A stretch of DNA of 64,000 nucleotides from Corythucha ciliata (GCA_038030265.1 CM075938.1:51453189-51517188); one strand, 5' to 3'. Counted from the first letter of the stretch, positions 45,896 to 57,570 are shown. Notes: generated from the letters alone by a model not told the origin. Numbers and translations: made by a program.

Positions 45896-46758
45896 CCTTC
45901 GTATAAATAGTGAAACTCGGTAGGAGTCATTTTTGTTGGAAAAATGACCAACTTTGATGTTTAAATGTTACTCCCGGCATCCTTCCTACATTTGTTGTGA
46001 TATATTTAAAGAAAGAAAAAAAAAAACAAAAAACAAAGAAGCAGATGAATGGACTTCTGCTGATTCACCTCTTCCCAAATTAGACGTACGTATAATCCTT
46101 TTTACCGTAAATAGTTTCCTGAGTAATGTAAATAAACCGTATTTTTTACAATTAATTTTGTGTTTAATTTTTATTATTGTAATTAATGTCATAAATGGAA
46201 GAGATGTGTGTCATTTGACCACTATCTCGAATAAAAACGAAATGCTCCTCTTTGCCGATGTACACATCGTGTCTTCTGTTTTAGTTTGTCTAATATAACC
46301 TCAAAGTCCCCAATTTTGTTATTTCAACGACAAAATTTGTCATCCAGATCTAAGCTGGCCCACCCCTTCCAACCGGAATATGCTCGAACTGGTAACTGGA
46401 TAATTACGTACCAAAAAGAGAAACACGAAAAGCGAATTGGCTGAATTTATACTGGCCGATTTGGCAGCGAACGCTGGTGCCCAGTAGTTATCCAGAAGGA
46501 CGAAGGGATTTAAATGATTTCTGCTCCTAGGGTGGGGGGGGGGGTTGGATGCTAAGCTTCCACGAATGATTTCAATTTGAATTGAACGGTGCGCGAGAGC
46601 GAATGGTAGTCCAACAATACTGTCATAACATAAGTAGTCAAAACTCTACACGGATCGAAAAATATTCCGGACTGTTACCAGCCAATCGCTAAAGACGAAG
46701 GACCTTTTGTTATTTCACCTTATCTCTATACTACGTTCAAACTTCTAACTCATAAGAC
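45896..46758. other. Intergenic stretch, possible retroelement leader
   Basis: No supported gene. Bases 46440-46758 precede a Gag-like start and include TGGTGCCCAGTAG near 46479, which might be a primer-binding site. I could not define an LTR. Confidence 0.35.
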
Positions 46759-46872
46759 ATGGATCCCGAACAGTTTGAAAGACTTAAAGGGTCTTTCGAC
46801 CACTTTGATCGTGTTGAAGACAAGGTTAAGCAAAATAACTTTTTTAATTTCTTCCGAAATCAACTAAACTAA
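46759..46872 (+). pseudogene. Small Gag-like open frame
   Basis: ATG opens 37 codons beginning MDPEQFERLKGSFDHFD and ends at TAA. MDPEQ-type starts are common in Gag of Ty3/gypsy elements (established in general, not checked here). It points toward the 3' end of the - strand gypsy relic and would be the remains of a second, oppositely oriented element. It could also be chance. Confidence 0.35.
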
Positions 46873-46939
46873 AAATTGGAATTTTTTACATGTGTCACAA
46901 AAAAATAAATAAAAATGACGAGGATGCTTTGCCGCCACA
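46870..46939 (-). mobile_element. Start of a truncated 3' LTR
   Basis: On the - strand a purine-rich tract, GTGGGGGGGCTAG, is followed directly by TGTGGCGGCAAAGC, the expected polypurine tract and TG start of an LTR. Only about 70 nt remain before unrelated sequence. Confidence 0.4.
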
Positions 46940-49900
46940 CTAGCCCCCCCACGGAGACTGGAGGTCCATCATGCTCGAAGTGAACGTGACGGTCTGAACG
47001 AGTCGAAGGAGTGAGGTTGGGCTTCCCGGCGGAATTCAATGATGTGACAGAGGGAGTTTCGGGCATGACGTTTGCTGGTTTGAGCCGGTCTATGCTGACG
47101 TTAGTGTTTGTTCCGTTGATGAGTAGGGTGAAAGACTTCGGGGGTCGTTTCAGAACAGGGTAGGGTCCAGTGTATGGTGGCTGAAGAGCTGGACGATGCG
47201 TGTCGTTGCGAAGAAAGACACGAGAACATGTTGACAGGTCTTGAAAAACAAACGGTTTTTTGTTTGAGTGGTTCGATGCGGAGGTGGGTCGGAGGGTTTC
47301 CATTTGACGACGGAGACGAGTAACGAAGTTGGATGGGTCGAGTTCGAGTTGAATGTCCAGTCGAGAATCTAGCAGATCTCCAGGTAGGCGAAGTGGTTGT
47401 CCGTATGTCAATTCTTCAGAAGAGGCTTTGAGGTCTTCCCGAAAAACGCTACGGAGGCCGAGGAGAACGATGGGAAGTGCCTGTAGCCAATTCATCTCGG
47501 GATGACACATAAGGGGGGCTTTGAGTTAACGGTGGAAACGTTCGACTAATCCATTAGCCTGAGGATGATAGCTAGTTGTTCTACAGCGTATCGTGCCGAG
47601 CGTTGATCCGAGAGCGCGGAAAAGTGCGGATTCGAATTGGCGCCCTTGATCTGTGGTAATCCGAAGAGGAGTTCCAAAGCGGGAGATCCAGCAATTTAAG
47701 AGTGCTTCGGCAACGTTGACTGCAGTGGCGGTCTCGAGTGGCCAGACTTCAGGCCAACGAGTGAATCGGTCGATGACTGTAAGACAGTAGCGGTATAGGC
47801 CGGCGGGAGGTAGGGGTCCAATGATGTCAACGTGTATGTGGTCGAAGCGTGATGACGGTGTGGGGAAGGAGGTGATAGGGGCATATACGTGTCGAGATAC
47901 TTTGGCTCATTGGCAGGAAACGCACTACTGTGACCAGGAACGACAATTACGACGTATTCGAGGCCATACGAAACGTTCGGACACGAGGCGAGTGGAAGCT
48001 TTGACGCAGGGATGGCTCAGGTTGTGAAGGGAGTCGAATATCTGGCGACGAAAGGGTTCCGGGACGTAAGGACGAAGGGTGGGGGTCGATGCGTCACATA
48101 CTAGAGTCACGTCGGTTCCAGGAATTTTCATTCTTTTTAGGTGGAGGGATGAATCACTCGTGATGAGGTTTTGCAGTTCATGATCTTCTAGTTGTGCTTG
48201 AGCTAGCTTCGTGAGATCGACAGGTGAGGTTAAAGCAGTGGTGACGGAATCGACGCGAGATAGTGCATCGGCGACAATGTTTGCAGAGCCACTGACGTGC
48301 TGAATGTCGGTCGTGAACTGAGAGATGAACGACAGCTGATTAAGTTGAACGGGAGGAAGTTTGTCCTTGCGTTGGCTAAAAGCGAAAGTTAGGGGCTTGT
48401 GGTCTGTGTAAACCGTGAATGTTTGTGCTTCGAGGACGTGACGGAAGTGCTGAATGGCCGAGTGAACTGCATGAAGCTCTCTATAGAATGCTGGCCATTC
48501 TTTTTGTCGCTGAGTTAGCTTCCGAGAGAAGAATGCAAGTGGCTGCCATTCATTAGCTACTTGTTGTTGCAGGCACGCTCCCACGGCGGTTTGAGAGGCA
48601 TCGGTGAAGAGTCCGAGACGAGCTTGAGAGTCAGGATGAGCAAAAAGGGTGACTTGTGCAAGGTGTTCTTTGCATTTTTGGAAACTTTGTTTGAGTTCCG
48701 GAGTCCAGACGATCGACTAGTTGCCGCGTAGACCATGAAGGGCAGAATGAAGTGGGGCTTGGAAATCCGCCGCAGACGGGAGGAAACGCCGGTAAAAATT
48801 TAGCATGCCGAGAAAGCGGTGAAGGCTTTTAGCAGACGTGGGTGGGCTGATGTTTTGGAGGGCTGCGACGCGTTCTGGTGGTGGTCGAGTTCCATCAGCT
48901 GAGACTTTGTAACCGAGGAAATTTATTTTCGATGCACCGAGGATGCTTTTGTTGGCGTTGACGGTGATACCGTTTTCTGCGAGGCGTTCGAAAACAGCGC
49001 GAAGATGTGTGCAGTGTGTGGAAGCATCGGGTGAGAAAATGAGGATGTCGTCGATATAGGGGTAGCAGAATTCAAGTCCATGAAGAACTTCGTCGATGAA
49101 GCGTTGGAACATCTGCCCTGCGTTTCGGAGCCCGAAGCTCTTGAACGAAAACTCGAAGAGCCCGAAGGGCGTCGTGATGGCTGTTTTCGGGATGTCAGGT
49201 GGATTGACGGGTATTTGCATGTATGCTTTGACGAGGTCGATCGCAGAAAATATGGTGCTTCCTCGGAGGCGGTGAGAAAAGTCGTGAATGTGTCTGACGG
49301 GGTATCTGTCGGGAATGGTCCTGGCGTTTAGGGCGCGGTAATCACCACAAGGACGCCATGTCGAGTCCTTTTTTGGGACCATGTGGAGAGGAGAAGACCA
49401 TGGACTATCGGATCGACGGACTATCCCTTCCTGTAGCATATTGTTGAATTCTTGTTGGGCGATGCGAAGTTTTTCGGGTGGAAGACGTCGGGGCCGCGAG
49501 AAGACCGGTGGACCGGGCGTCGTGTTTATGAAGTGAGTGGTTGAGTGGCGAACGACGCGATGGGTTCCTGGTGGGCGGAAGAGTTGGGGATATTGGGATA
49601 ATACGTCGTGGAAGGGTGAATGTTCGACAGTAAGTTGGTGAGAGCTTTGACACTAGATTGACTTGTAGAGCCCGTGATGCAAGGCGTGGAAAGGCCTGTG
49701 ACTGAGTCGATGAGACGGTTGTTCGTGCAATCCGGGAGGAGAGAAAAGTGGGCCAAAAAATCCGAGCCAATGATAGGGACTTCAACGTCGGCGATGATGA
49801 ATGACCACGTGAAGTCGCGACGAAGACCAAAATCAGGTCGGAGTTTGAGATAACCGAACCGTGAAATCGGTGCGAGGATGGCGGCCAGAGAGAAGACGTC

Positions 49901-50210
49901 GTGGAAAACATGACAAATCGGAGCCTGTGTCTAGTAGGAATTGTTGCTTAGATTGACGGTCGACGATGAAGAGGCGGCGCCCGCGAGTGAGGCGATCGCC
50001 GTTGGTGTTTGACGCCGAAAACGAGCATGGACGTGTGCATTTAGTGGCGTTGTCACCCCAGCGTCGATGATACCAGCAAGTCGTCTGGGAAGCAGGTGAT
50101 GGGCTGCGGGTTCGGTTCTGATGATGCCTGGTAGGACTTGACTCACGTTGGCGGGATAGTGTGGTTGACGATGCGTGGTGGCCAAGTGCTGCGTAAGCGT
50201 AGTCAATTGT
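46870..50210 (-). pseudogene. Ty3/gypsy retrotransposon pol relic
   Basis: Read on the - strand: a Cys-His knuckle remnant CWYHRRWGDNATKC (about 50060-50100), protease FLLDTGSDLSCF (about 49930), reverse transcriptase from 49439 with [11 protein letters not shown] (about 49050), RNase H with FTVYTDHKPL, an integrase zinc region, and the integrase core with motifs TTDQGRQFES and NGLVERFHR. From 49439 to 46869 one frame is kept except for four nonsense codons (near 48717, 47923, 47908 and 47526). Upstream, the protease-RT link changes frame twice. Gag and the 5' LTR are missing at the junction with minisatellite near 50210. It is therefore a dead, fairly recent copy. Confidence 0.9.
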
Positions 50211-50224
50211 TTCAATATTTTTCA

Positions 50225-50990
50225 ATTTCAATTCAATATTTTACTTCAAAACTGACGTTTCTACGCCAAACACGAAGTGTTCACGCCAAAACTAAAATTT
50301 TCACAGTACAACTTTTAAAATTCAAGTCTTTACCCCCAAAAACTGGTGAATTCCGCCTAAAAATGGCGGGTTTAACCTAAAAGAACAAAAACGAATGATT
50401 TTAATTGCAATTAACAGACCACTCAGTACTAAAAACTACCGATTTTATCCTTCAATTGGCGATTTTAGTATAAAAAAAAAAACGTACAATTCCTGGCCGA
50501 AGCTGACATGCCCACCCCCTCCAAATGAAGATGGTACCACAAAACTGGCGATTTTAACCTAAAACTAAAATTTACTGTTCCATTTACACCCGAAAAGACA
50601 ATTTCCCCTCAAAATTAGATAATTTACTCTAAAACTGACAATGTTACACTTTAACTCAAGTTTTCTTCAAAACGGGTGATTTTAGGCCATTCTGCCTTGA
50701 AAACAGGTGATTTCACACACAAAGAAGTGACAAATTCATCGCAAAAGTGACGATTTTATACCAAAACAGACGATTTCACGCCAAAGCTGACGTGTTGCCT
50801 CATAACTGATGACGTTAATACAAAACTGGTCATTTTACCCCAAAACTGACTGTTTTAATTCCAAAACTTACGATTTCATCCAAAAGACGTTTCTAAACTG
50901 ACGATTTTACCCTGAAACTTGCGGTTCCACCCAAAAAATATCACTTTACCTCAAAACTGAATATTTTACTACAAAATTGACATTTATTTA
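50225..50990. repeat. Minisatellite, family M4
   Basis: Units of about 22-24 bp, CCAAAACTGACGATTTTACC, with variants. The core AAACTGACGAT is shared with M2, so the two may be related. Confidence 0.85.
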
Positions 50991-51096
50991 CTTTGTTGGG
51001 CACAGCTTTTCAGGGCACATAGAGTCAGTTTTGACGATTTCAAGGCTTGAATAGCTATAATTGTCATTTTTAGGGCGCACAGTATTGTTGTGTTGT

Positions 51097-51139
51097 ACCG
51101 CTGATGATGACCCGGTGAGGGTTGAAAATCGATTTCGGT
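51097..51139 (+). ncRNA. Minimal type I hammerhead ribozyme-like motif
   Basis: By eye: stem I ACCG/CGGT; core CTGATGA at 51101-51107; stem II GACCC/GGGTT with loop GGTGA; GAAA at 51124-51127; a two-base-pair stem III closing loop TCGA; then TTT before stem I, giving a cleavage position after 51135. All invariant hammerhead core bases (CUGANGA, GAAA, UH) are present. Short stem III is known for hammerheads of Penelope-like and related retroelements. GTGGAGAGACTA follows 15 nt later, as it also does near the 53.5-kb motif. Confidence 0.6.
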
Positions 51140-51286
51140 GACGAGAATAAACTGTGGAGAGACTAAGTATTGCTTTGGAATTATCCTTCGTACTTCACTA
51201 CAACATGGCCTTTCAAACATCATATAATCAATATAATTTTTTATGGGAGCATTGCCAAAAGTTTGAAATTAATGTACAAATAGGGA

Positions 51287-51546
51287 TTTTGGCTTATTAT
51301 TTCTCAATAATAAGTCTTTGTAATCGTATCGCAAAAAAAAAACTTTTGACCCCCCCCCCCCTCAAAATTTGTAGTATTACGTTTCAAAGTGCGTAGAATC
51401 CAAATCTGCAAAAAAAAAAAAATGTCCGTCCGCCGTCCGGGCCATATCTTGCCCTAGGATTGCTCGAAAAAACTCGTTCTTTCGCACATAGACTCCATTT
51501 GGGGTCTGGTTGGTCCTAACATCTGATCAGTTTGATCAAATAACCT
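51287..51546 (+). repeat. Direct repeat of about 255 bp, copy 1
   Basis: From TTTTGGCTTATTATTTCTC to TTTGATCAAATAACCT this block is nearly identical to 58113-58366, including AATGTCCGTCCGCCGTCCGG and CTCGAAAAAACTCGTTCTT. Copies differ mainly in homopolymer length. Family unknown. Confidence 0.9.
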
Positions 51547-51839
51547 GCATATCGCATATCGAAAAAACAACCTAGTTCGGGACTTATGAAATGAAAAATT
51601 TCTTTTTTTCAGTTTTATTCGTTTATCCCCACCTCCGATATTTTTGGATGTTCTTCGTATTTTTCCTTCATATCTCGCCGTATACTGAAAAAAATGTAAC
51701 CTGCCCCACCCTTCTGCAACCATGTGTGGTTTGAGAAGGCCAAAACACACATAACGAAATTTAGGTTTCAAATGAGCTGAATTACTTTTTTGAACGAACC
51801 AAACCTGTCCATCTCGTAAGGAACAGCTGATTTTAATAA

Positions 51840-52146
51840 AGCGTAAACCCCGAAATTGGTTTCAAGGTGCCAAATCCAAGAAATTGGGTTTTAACGCGCG
51901 GATGTGACTTTGGCTTTTGAAATAGCAAAACTTCCAAAAACTGGAATTTTTAGGAGCCAAATTCGCAAAATTTGACTATGAAAGAGCGGACATCCACGAA
52001 ACTGACGTTTATGAGAGCCGATGGCCGAAATGACGAAATTTGGTATTTGAACCAGCCAAATCCGTGAATTTCTTTTTTGAAAGAGCAACATTTGGTTTTC
52101 GAAGCAGCGAAATCTGTATAACTGATTCCAGAAAGAACAAAGGCCA

Positions 52147-52185
<39 letters not shown>

Positions 52186-52975
52186 ATGAACATGCGCGAA
52201 ATTAGAATGGCTGGCAATTTAAATGACTAAAATCCGTGAAGTTTGGTATCAAAGGGGCAAAATCGGTGACATTTGGTTGTGGAAGAGCGAAAATATGGTT
52301 GAGCGCCAAAATCACGAAATTTGTTTTTTTCGTTTTTCGACTATTTAGTTTTTATAAATGGCCGAACCCGTGGAACAGATTTCAGAAAGAGCTAAACTCA
52401 CGTTTGTTTTTATATGGCAAACATCTGTGAGTTTTTGAAGGAGCCAAATTCACGAAATTACATTTTGAAAGAGTTTAAATATACAAAAATTGGAGCATTT
52501 ATATTTGGGTTTGAATTGAGCCAAATCCAGGACTTTGGGTTTGAAAAGAGCGAAATAAGTTTTCTGAAGAGCCAAATCTGTAAAAAACTGATTTCAATAA
52601 GAGCTAAAACTACGTAATTTGGTATTTAATAACAGGTAAATTCGCGAAATTGCGGGGTTCAAAATGGCAAAAATCTGTGAAATTGGATTTTGAAGATGCC
52701 AATTCTGAGACTTTTGTTATGGCAGACTGAAAATTTCCGGTGAAATTGGGGTTAGAAAAATCCAAAATCACAAAATGTCGTTCTTTTTGGAACCAACCGA
52801 AAACCTTCTCCCCCCCCCTTCATTCCTTCTTTTTCTTCCTAGAACAAATACAGAGCTAAAGCCACGAAAATGTGTTTTTGATGATGCAAAAACGCCAAAA
52901 CTAGGTTTTAAAGGAGCCAAATCAGCAAAATGTGTTCTTGGAAGAGCAAAACCCACAAAATTCGGTTTTTAAAAG
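51840..52975. repeat. Minisatellite, family M5
   Basis: About 35 units near 30 bp, GAGCCAAATCCGCGAAATTT followed by GGTTTTGAAA, with a 32-nt poly(T) inside (52150-52181). Weak copies also occur at 23.6, 28.5 and 36.0 kb. Confidence 0.85.
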
Positions 52976-52978
52976 CAG

Positions 52979-53135
52979 AACTTCTTTTTGCAAGACTCTT
53001 GCAACACAGTCTTGGTCTTGCGCAAGACTCGTTTGTAAGGTCTTGTAGAAAGTCTTGGTCTTGCAGCCGTTAGAGAGTCTTGGTCTTGCTGCAAGAGTCT
53101 CGCGAGAAGACCAAGACCATTTTTGCTCATCACTA
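52979..53135. repeat. AGTCTTGGTCTTGC repeat with a hAT-like end
   Basis: Five or so copies of AGTCTTGGTCTTGC, a compensating CAAGACC stretch, and then TGCTCATCACTATTG. The TAGTGATG-type ending resembles known hAT termini. Confidence 0.55.
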
Positions 53136-53333
53136 TTGAAAATTCTCGCTTTTTCGACGACTTATGTAGGAAAGCAAGATCATACGCGAGTGCGGAATTT
53201 CCTGGAGACGAGCGTTTTTCAATCTCATTGATCGTCTCATTGTATTGATGCGAGGTGAGATAGTGCAGTTTGGATGACTCAAGTTTTTTGGTGAAAAAGG
53301 CTAATCTCTCCACGTTTGAAGTGTCTTTATTAA

Positions 53334-53382
53334 TTCGTGACCATCGTTTCGGTCCACTAGAGCTAGACCATCTTCAGACAAA
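53334..53382 (-). ncRNA. Minimal type I hammerhead ribozyme-like motif, left arm
   Basis: On the - strand: stem I TTTGT/ACGAA (one G-T pair); CTGAAGA; stem II GGTC/GACC with an 11-nt loop; GAAAC; loop GATG; then GTC before stem I. The cleavage position would lie between 53339 and 53338. Every invariant core base is in place and both long-range helices pair, so this is the best preserved of the three cores. Confidence 0.65.
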
Positions 53383-53530
53383 GTTTAGGGCGTAAGAACC
53401 ACCCTCTTTACACGACTTTCAGTAAAACGAGCAGTGATCACAGGCTAATCCGACAGGCTCATGTGTAGCCTGGGATCACGGCTCGTTTTAGTAAAAGTCA
53501 TGTGGCGAGAGTGGTTTTTACGCCCTAAAC

Positions 53531-53576
53531 CTTATCTGAAGATGGTATAGTCGACCGAAACCACGGTCACAAATTA
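53531..53576 (+). ncRNA. Hammerhead-like motif, right arm (weak stem I)
   Basis: CTGAAGA, stem II GGT/ACC, GAAAC, loop CACG and GTC are intact, but stem I pairs poorly (CTTAT against ACAAA). It is probably a decayed copy of the left-arm motif. Confidence 0.5.
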
Positions 53577-53875
53577 AGAAATAAAAACTCTTTAAACGTG
53601 GAGAGATTACCTCTTTTCACCAAAAAGCTCAAGTCTACGTCTGGTTAGAGGTTTCTAGGGTTCAAATATTGGGGGGCAATGGTTGGTCGACCTCCGAGCA
53701 AAGTTTTTCGAACTTCACTCCCGCTCAGGTGCCCCCCGGGTAGTGCTAATGCTAACAGACCAACACCGTCGCCGAAAGAATCCAGCCCATCACAAAGACA
53801 AGCGACAAAAGCACGAGACAATGACAATACGCACCGTCTCGTTTAAATGGCCTTTTTCAAGGCCCGGACAACGCG

Positions 53876-54640
53876 CTGCTCAGAACACTGTTCTGGAACG
53901 CAGGCGGCCTTACACAGGACAAGTTCTCCGAATTGAAGAACGAAATTTATGCTCAAGATATTGACGTACTGGGGATAGTGGAAGCTGGAGCTGCGGCAGA
54001 TAACCTGGACCAATACCAACTTCCAGGGTACCAAATGTACTCCCTAAAACGGAGCCGACAATGTGCGTCTGGCATAATAGTGGCGACAAAGGCTTCCATT
54101 GTTACTAGTTTCAGCACCTGCAGGGAGATGACGGCCACGGACAAATTGGAAGCAGTGCGGATTGAGGTCTGGAGGAACAGAAATCGAAGACGTATTTTTG
54201 TGATATACAACCCGCCTCGCAACAAACCAAACCTCGGCTGGTTGGAAACAGAATGGGATCCCAAATCCATATTGTATGGAGACTTGAATGCGCCGTCAAC
54301 TGTCTGGGGATATAGCAGCTCGGATCCGGTGGGACGAATCTGGGAAGAATTCATCGGCTCGAGCCCAGCTGGATTCGTGGACAATGAAGACATGGCACCC
54401 ACTTTCCTGTCTTATTCAGGCTCTTTGTCGCACCCGGACGTCATTCTGGTCCATTCCTCCCAAACGCCATGGATCAAACACTCTCTCGGCCACGCCCCTG
54501 GAAATATTTGTCACAAGCTAATGCTGGTAGCAATCTGCACCCCCATCAGAGAAACCCCTGCTGAGAAGAAGTCATACTGGAACCTGAAGAAAGCCAGGTG
54601 GACGGACTACAAAAAGCTCACCGACGATTCGTTAACGTAG
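53876..54640 (+). pseudogene. LINE apurinic-like endonuclease domain
   Basis: Open from LLRTLFWNAGGLTQDKF. Motifs of the APE-type endonuclease in order: FWNAGG, IVEAG, SGIIVATKA, FVIYNPPRN, ILYGDLNAP, SHPDVILVH. The nicking activity opens target DNA for reverse transcription (established). It ends at an in-frame TAG (54638-54640), after which the same frame continues into RT, so this is one ORF broken by a nonsense codon. Confidence 0.88.
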
Positions 54641-56293
54641 GACCTGGTGACAGACAATGTGGACTCGTCGTGTAAAGCGGTAACAGCAGCAATCATGAAA
54701 GCAGCAGGTAAATGTATCCCTAGGGGCAGAGTGAAGAAGTATAGTCCATTCTGGAATAGCGCTCTGCAAAGATTGAAAGAGGAGAGGGATCAGGCCAGAG
54801 AGAATGCCGAGCGAAATCCGGGTTCAGTGGGTGACAGGATTGCTCTGAAACAGAGGTCGGCCAGGTTGAAATTTGAGATTATCCAGGCGAAGCGGAAGGC
54901 ATGCAGCTCCTTCCTTGGTAGCCTAGACTACCGCAAAGACGGTCTCAAAGCCCATAAATACGTCTCGAAACTGAACAACGAAGGGAATGAGAGAAATCAC
55001 CCATTGGTCGACGGTGATAGGGTCATAACCGACGAGACTGACATAGCCAAGCATTTTTGCCGCCATTATTGTAAAGTCAGCAACTTCAAGCCTGCTCGCC
55101 GACATGCACTACCCAATGTAATCCTGCCGAACACGGTATTAGAAGAAGGAGACGACGAGCTACTTAACCAGGAGTTCTCCACGGATGAGCTGATGGTTGC
55201 TTTGGGTAATAGCAAAAAGAAGAAAAGCCCAGGCCCAGATGGTCTGCTCCCGGAGTTCCTTGCACAACTCGGCGACAAGGCTAAAGAAACCCTGCTTTGC
55301 CTGATCAATTTGGTTTGGAGAAAAGGACTGCCCAGCATGTGGAGAAAATCAGAGGTTATCCCTATCCTTAAAAAAGATAAGAGCCCAGACCGACCCGAAA
55401 GTTATCGGCCTATTGCCCTTTCAAGTGTGTTGTGCAAGCTAGCTGAAAGGATGGCCCTGCATCGTCTGCAGATCTTCTTGAATAAGCACAAGACCCTGTC
55501 TAACGCTCAAGCTGGATTTAGGGCAAATAGAAGCACCATGGAACATGTTATTCGCTTGGAGGAAGAGGTTAAGAATGGTTTCCAGCGAAAGCAGAGCACG
55601 CTGGCTGTTTTCGTCGACTTCAGCACTGCTTTTGATGTTTTGTGGAGGAGGAGGCTGCTGGAAAAGCTTATTGACAAGGGGATACATGGTAGAATGTACG
55701 GCTTCATAAGGTCCTTCCTCGCCCAACGTTACCTTCGGGTAAGGTACCGTGATGCCACATCCCCGTTCAAACAAACGAAGCAAGGTCTACCGCAGGGGTC
55801 CGTCCTCAGTCCGACTCTTTTCAACTTGATGATTGACGACGTGGTGCTCGAACTTCAAAAAATACCGGGCCTCAACTGTCTTCTGTACGCCGACGACCTT
55901 GTGGTCTGGGCGACAAGCAGTTCTATCCCGGCACTAGAAGAATGCGTTAACAAGGCAATGAAAGCCCTCCGGGCCTGGGCCAACAGTAATGAACTTCGAG
56001 TAAACCCCAGTAAAACTAATTTCCAGCTGTTGACGCTCTCTACCAAGCCCCCTCCCGTCTCCCTGAGGTACGGCCAAGAACCCATTGAGAAGACAAATGA
56101 AGCCACCTATCTGGGAGTCACGTTCGACAACAAGTTGAACTGGATAAGGAATGTGGAGCGGCTTCAGGCCAAGGGATCGAAACGTACCCAGCTACTGAAG
56201 CGTCTCACGGGAACAAAGTGGGGCGCTCATCAGGATCTGCTCACGTACAAAACGTATGTTCGTCGAGTGATGGAGTACGGGGGGGGGAGGTGA
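54641..56293 (+). pseudogene. LINE reverse transcriptase domain
   Basis: About 550 codons. RT blocks in order: KKKKSPGPDGLLPEFL, SYRPIALSSVLCKLAERM, QAGFRANRSTMEHV, FVDFSTAFDVLW, QGLPQGSVLSPTLFNLMID, the active site CLLYADDLVVW, LRVNPSKTNF and TYLGVTFDNKLNW. All catalytic aspartates are present. The frame is lost at a nine-G run (56280-56288), a homopolymer slip. Confidence 0.93.
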
Positions 56294-57565
56294 TGATAAC
56301 AGCCTCAGCAACAACCCTAGAAAAGCTGGACAAAACGCAAAATGTTGCCCTGAGGATAGTTACAGGAGCATCCCAGTCCACCCCCATTGCAGCGATGGAA
56401 CTGCAGACCGGAATTGAGCCCCTTAGCGTCCGAAGAGAAATCGCAGCAGTAGCCATGAAGGAGAGGCTCCACAGACTTGAAGATCCATACTGGCAGAGGG
56501 AGGAAGTGGTGTCCCAGAGACTCTGTACACAGCAAAACTTCTCCTCAGTTGTGGAAACCATAGAGCGAAGACATGACATCACCCCGGGTCCTCGGGAGAC
56601 ATTCCATATTGAGGGTGAGCTGACTTCGTGGCGCAGGGCAGAGGGCAGACTTGACCTGACCAGGGATGTGAAAAAGGGACAGTCATCCATCTCTGAGCTG
56701 AGAATGACGGCTCTGGAAACCCTCAATGAAAGGTACCCTAACCCCCTATGGCTGCGAGTATACTATACAGATGGTTCCGCTAAAGATGCCACGAGGAACG
56801 CTGGTGCAGGCGTGTTTTCCTCCGCCTTCCAGATCAAAGCACCAGTTGGAATTGTTGCCACAAATTTCGACGGGGAGGTCAAGGCAATCCAGTTGGCGCT
56901 GGAGGAGTGTCTGAAACTGGAGCAAACCCCTGATATAGTAATCCTGGTCGATTCCCAAGCAGCCATCACAGCCGCTACAGGATCTGGACAATCCGGTGAC
57001 TCCTCGACTGTCCGGGAGTGTAGGAGATTGGCGGATGTACTGCTTAAAAAAGGTAGCCGTTTTACAATCCAGTGGGTGCCCTCTCATTGTGGCCTGTTTG
57101 GAAACGAGATGGCCGATCGGTTGTCAAAGGAAGGCTCGGAGATGACCCAACCAACCATCCCAGTAACGCAGTATGCCGCAAGACGAGATGCTTAAAGAAA
57201 GATTCTGGGGACCCTGGCTAATGAGCATGCTGAGCGCGCTGGAGGGAAGAAATGGGAATCCCTAGCAAGAAGTGGCGGTCAAATACCAGCGGATCTTCCC
57301 AGGAAAGTTGGAGTTGCCTGCTTTCGCACATTGACCGGCCATGATTTTCTCCAGAAACATCTGCACAGGATAGGCGTGAAATCATCACCAGATTGTGAAT
57401 TGTGCGGGACCGGTGAAATGGACGGTGAACACCTCGAGACCTGCAGAGCTCTACAGGATGTGAGATCCACACTGACCGAAGATGACGACCGCTTCCACCG
57501 GACTGCAAAACTTTACTGGGCTGCAAGAAGTCGGATGGCCGAAGTTGCCCCACCGACACGGCGTA

Positions 57566-57570
<5 letters not shown>
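56294..57570 (+). pseudogene. LINE RNase H and C-terminal Cys-His region
   Basis: It continues the LINE ORF in a shifted frame. RNase H motifs: YTDGSAKDATRNAGAG, GEVKAIQLALEECL, ILVDSQAAI and WVPSHCGLFGNEMAD, holding the expected D, E, D, D residues. An in-frame TAA at 57193-57195 interrupts it. The same frame then gives FRTLTGHDFLQKHLHRIG and a knuckle CELCGTGEMDGEHLETC, ending just before the poly(A). Confidence 0.9.

Larger units (their letters stand above)
53279..53632. mobile_element. Foldback element with two opposed hammerhead-like motifs
   Basis: Arms of about 155-165 nt: TTTTTTGGTGAAAAAGG and TCTCCACGTTTGAAG near 53285-53320 are mirrored at 53590-53630, as are the middle blocks TTTAGGGCGTAAGAACCAC and CGAGCAGTGATCACAGGCT. 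The loop is about 35 nt. Each arm carries a hammerhead-like core in its own orientation. There is no coding sequence. It resembles an inverted pair of short, ribozyme-bearing retroelement units. The 5' boundary of the neighbouring LINE lies 15 bp to the right. Confidence 0.8.

Noticed and set aside
45954..46298. 114-codon frame after the DYRK polyadenylation site
   Set aside because: AT-rich, no motif, and overlaps possible alternative 3' UTR; not supported as a gene.
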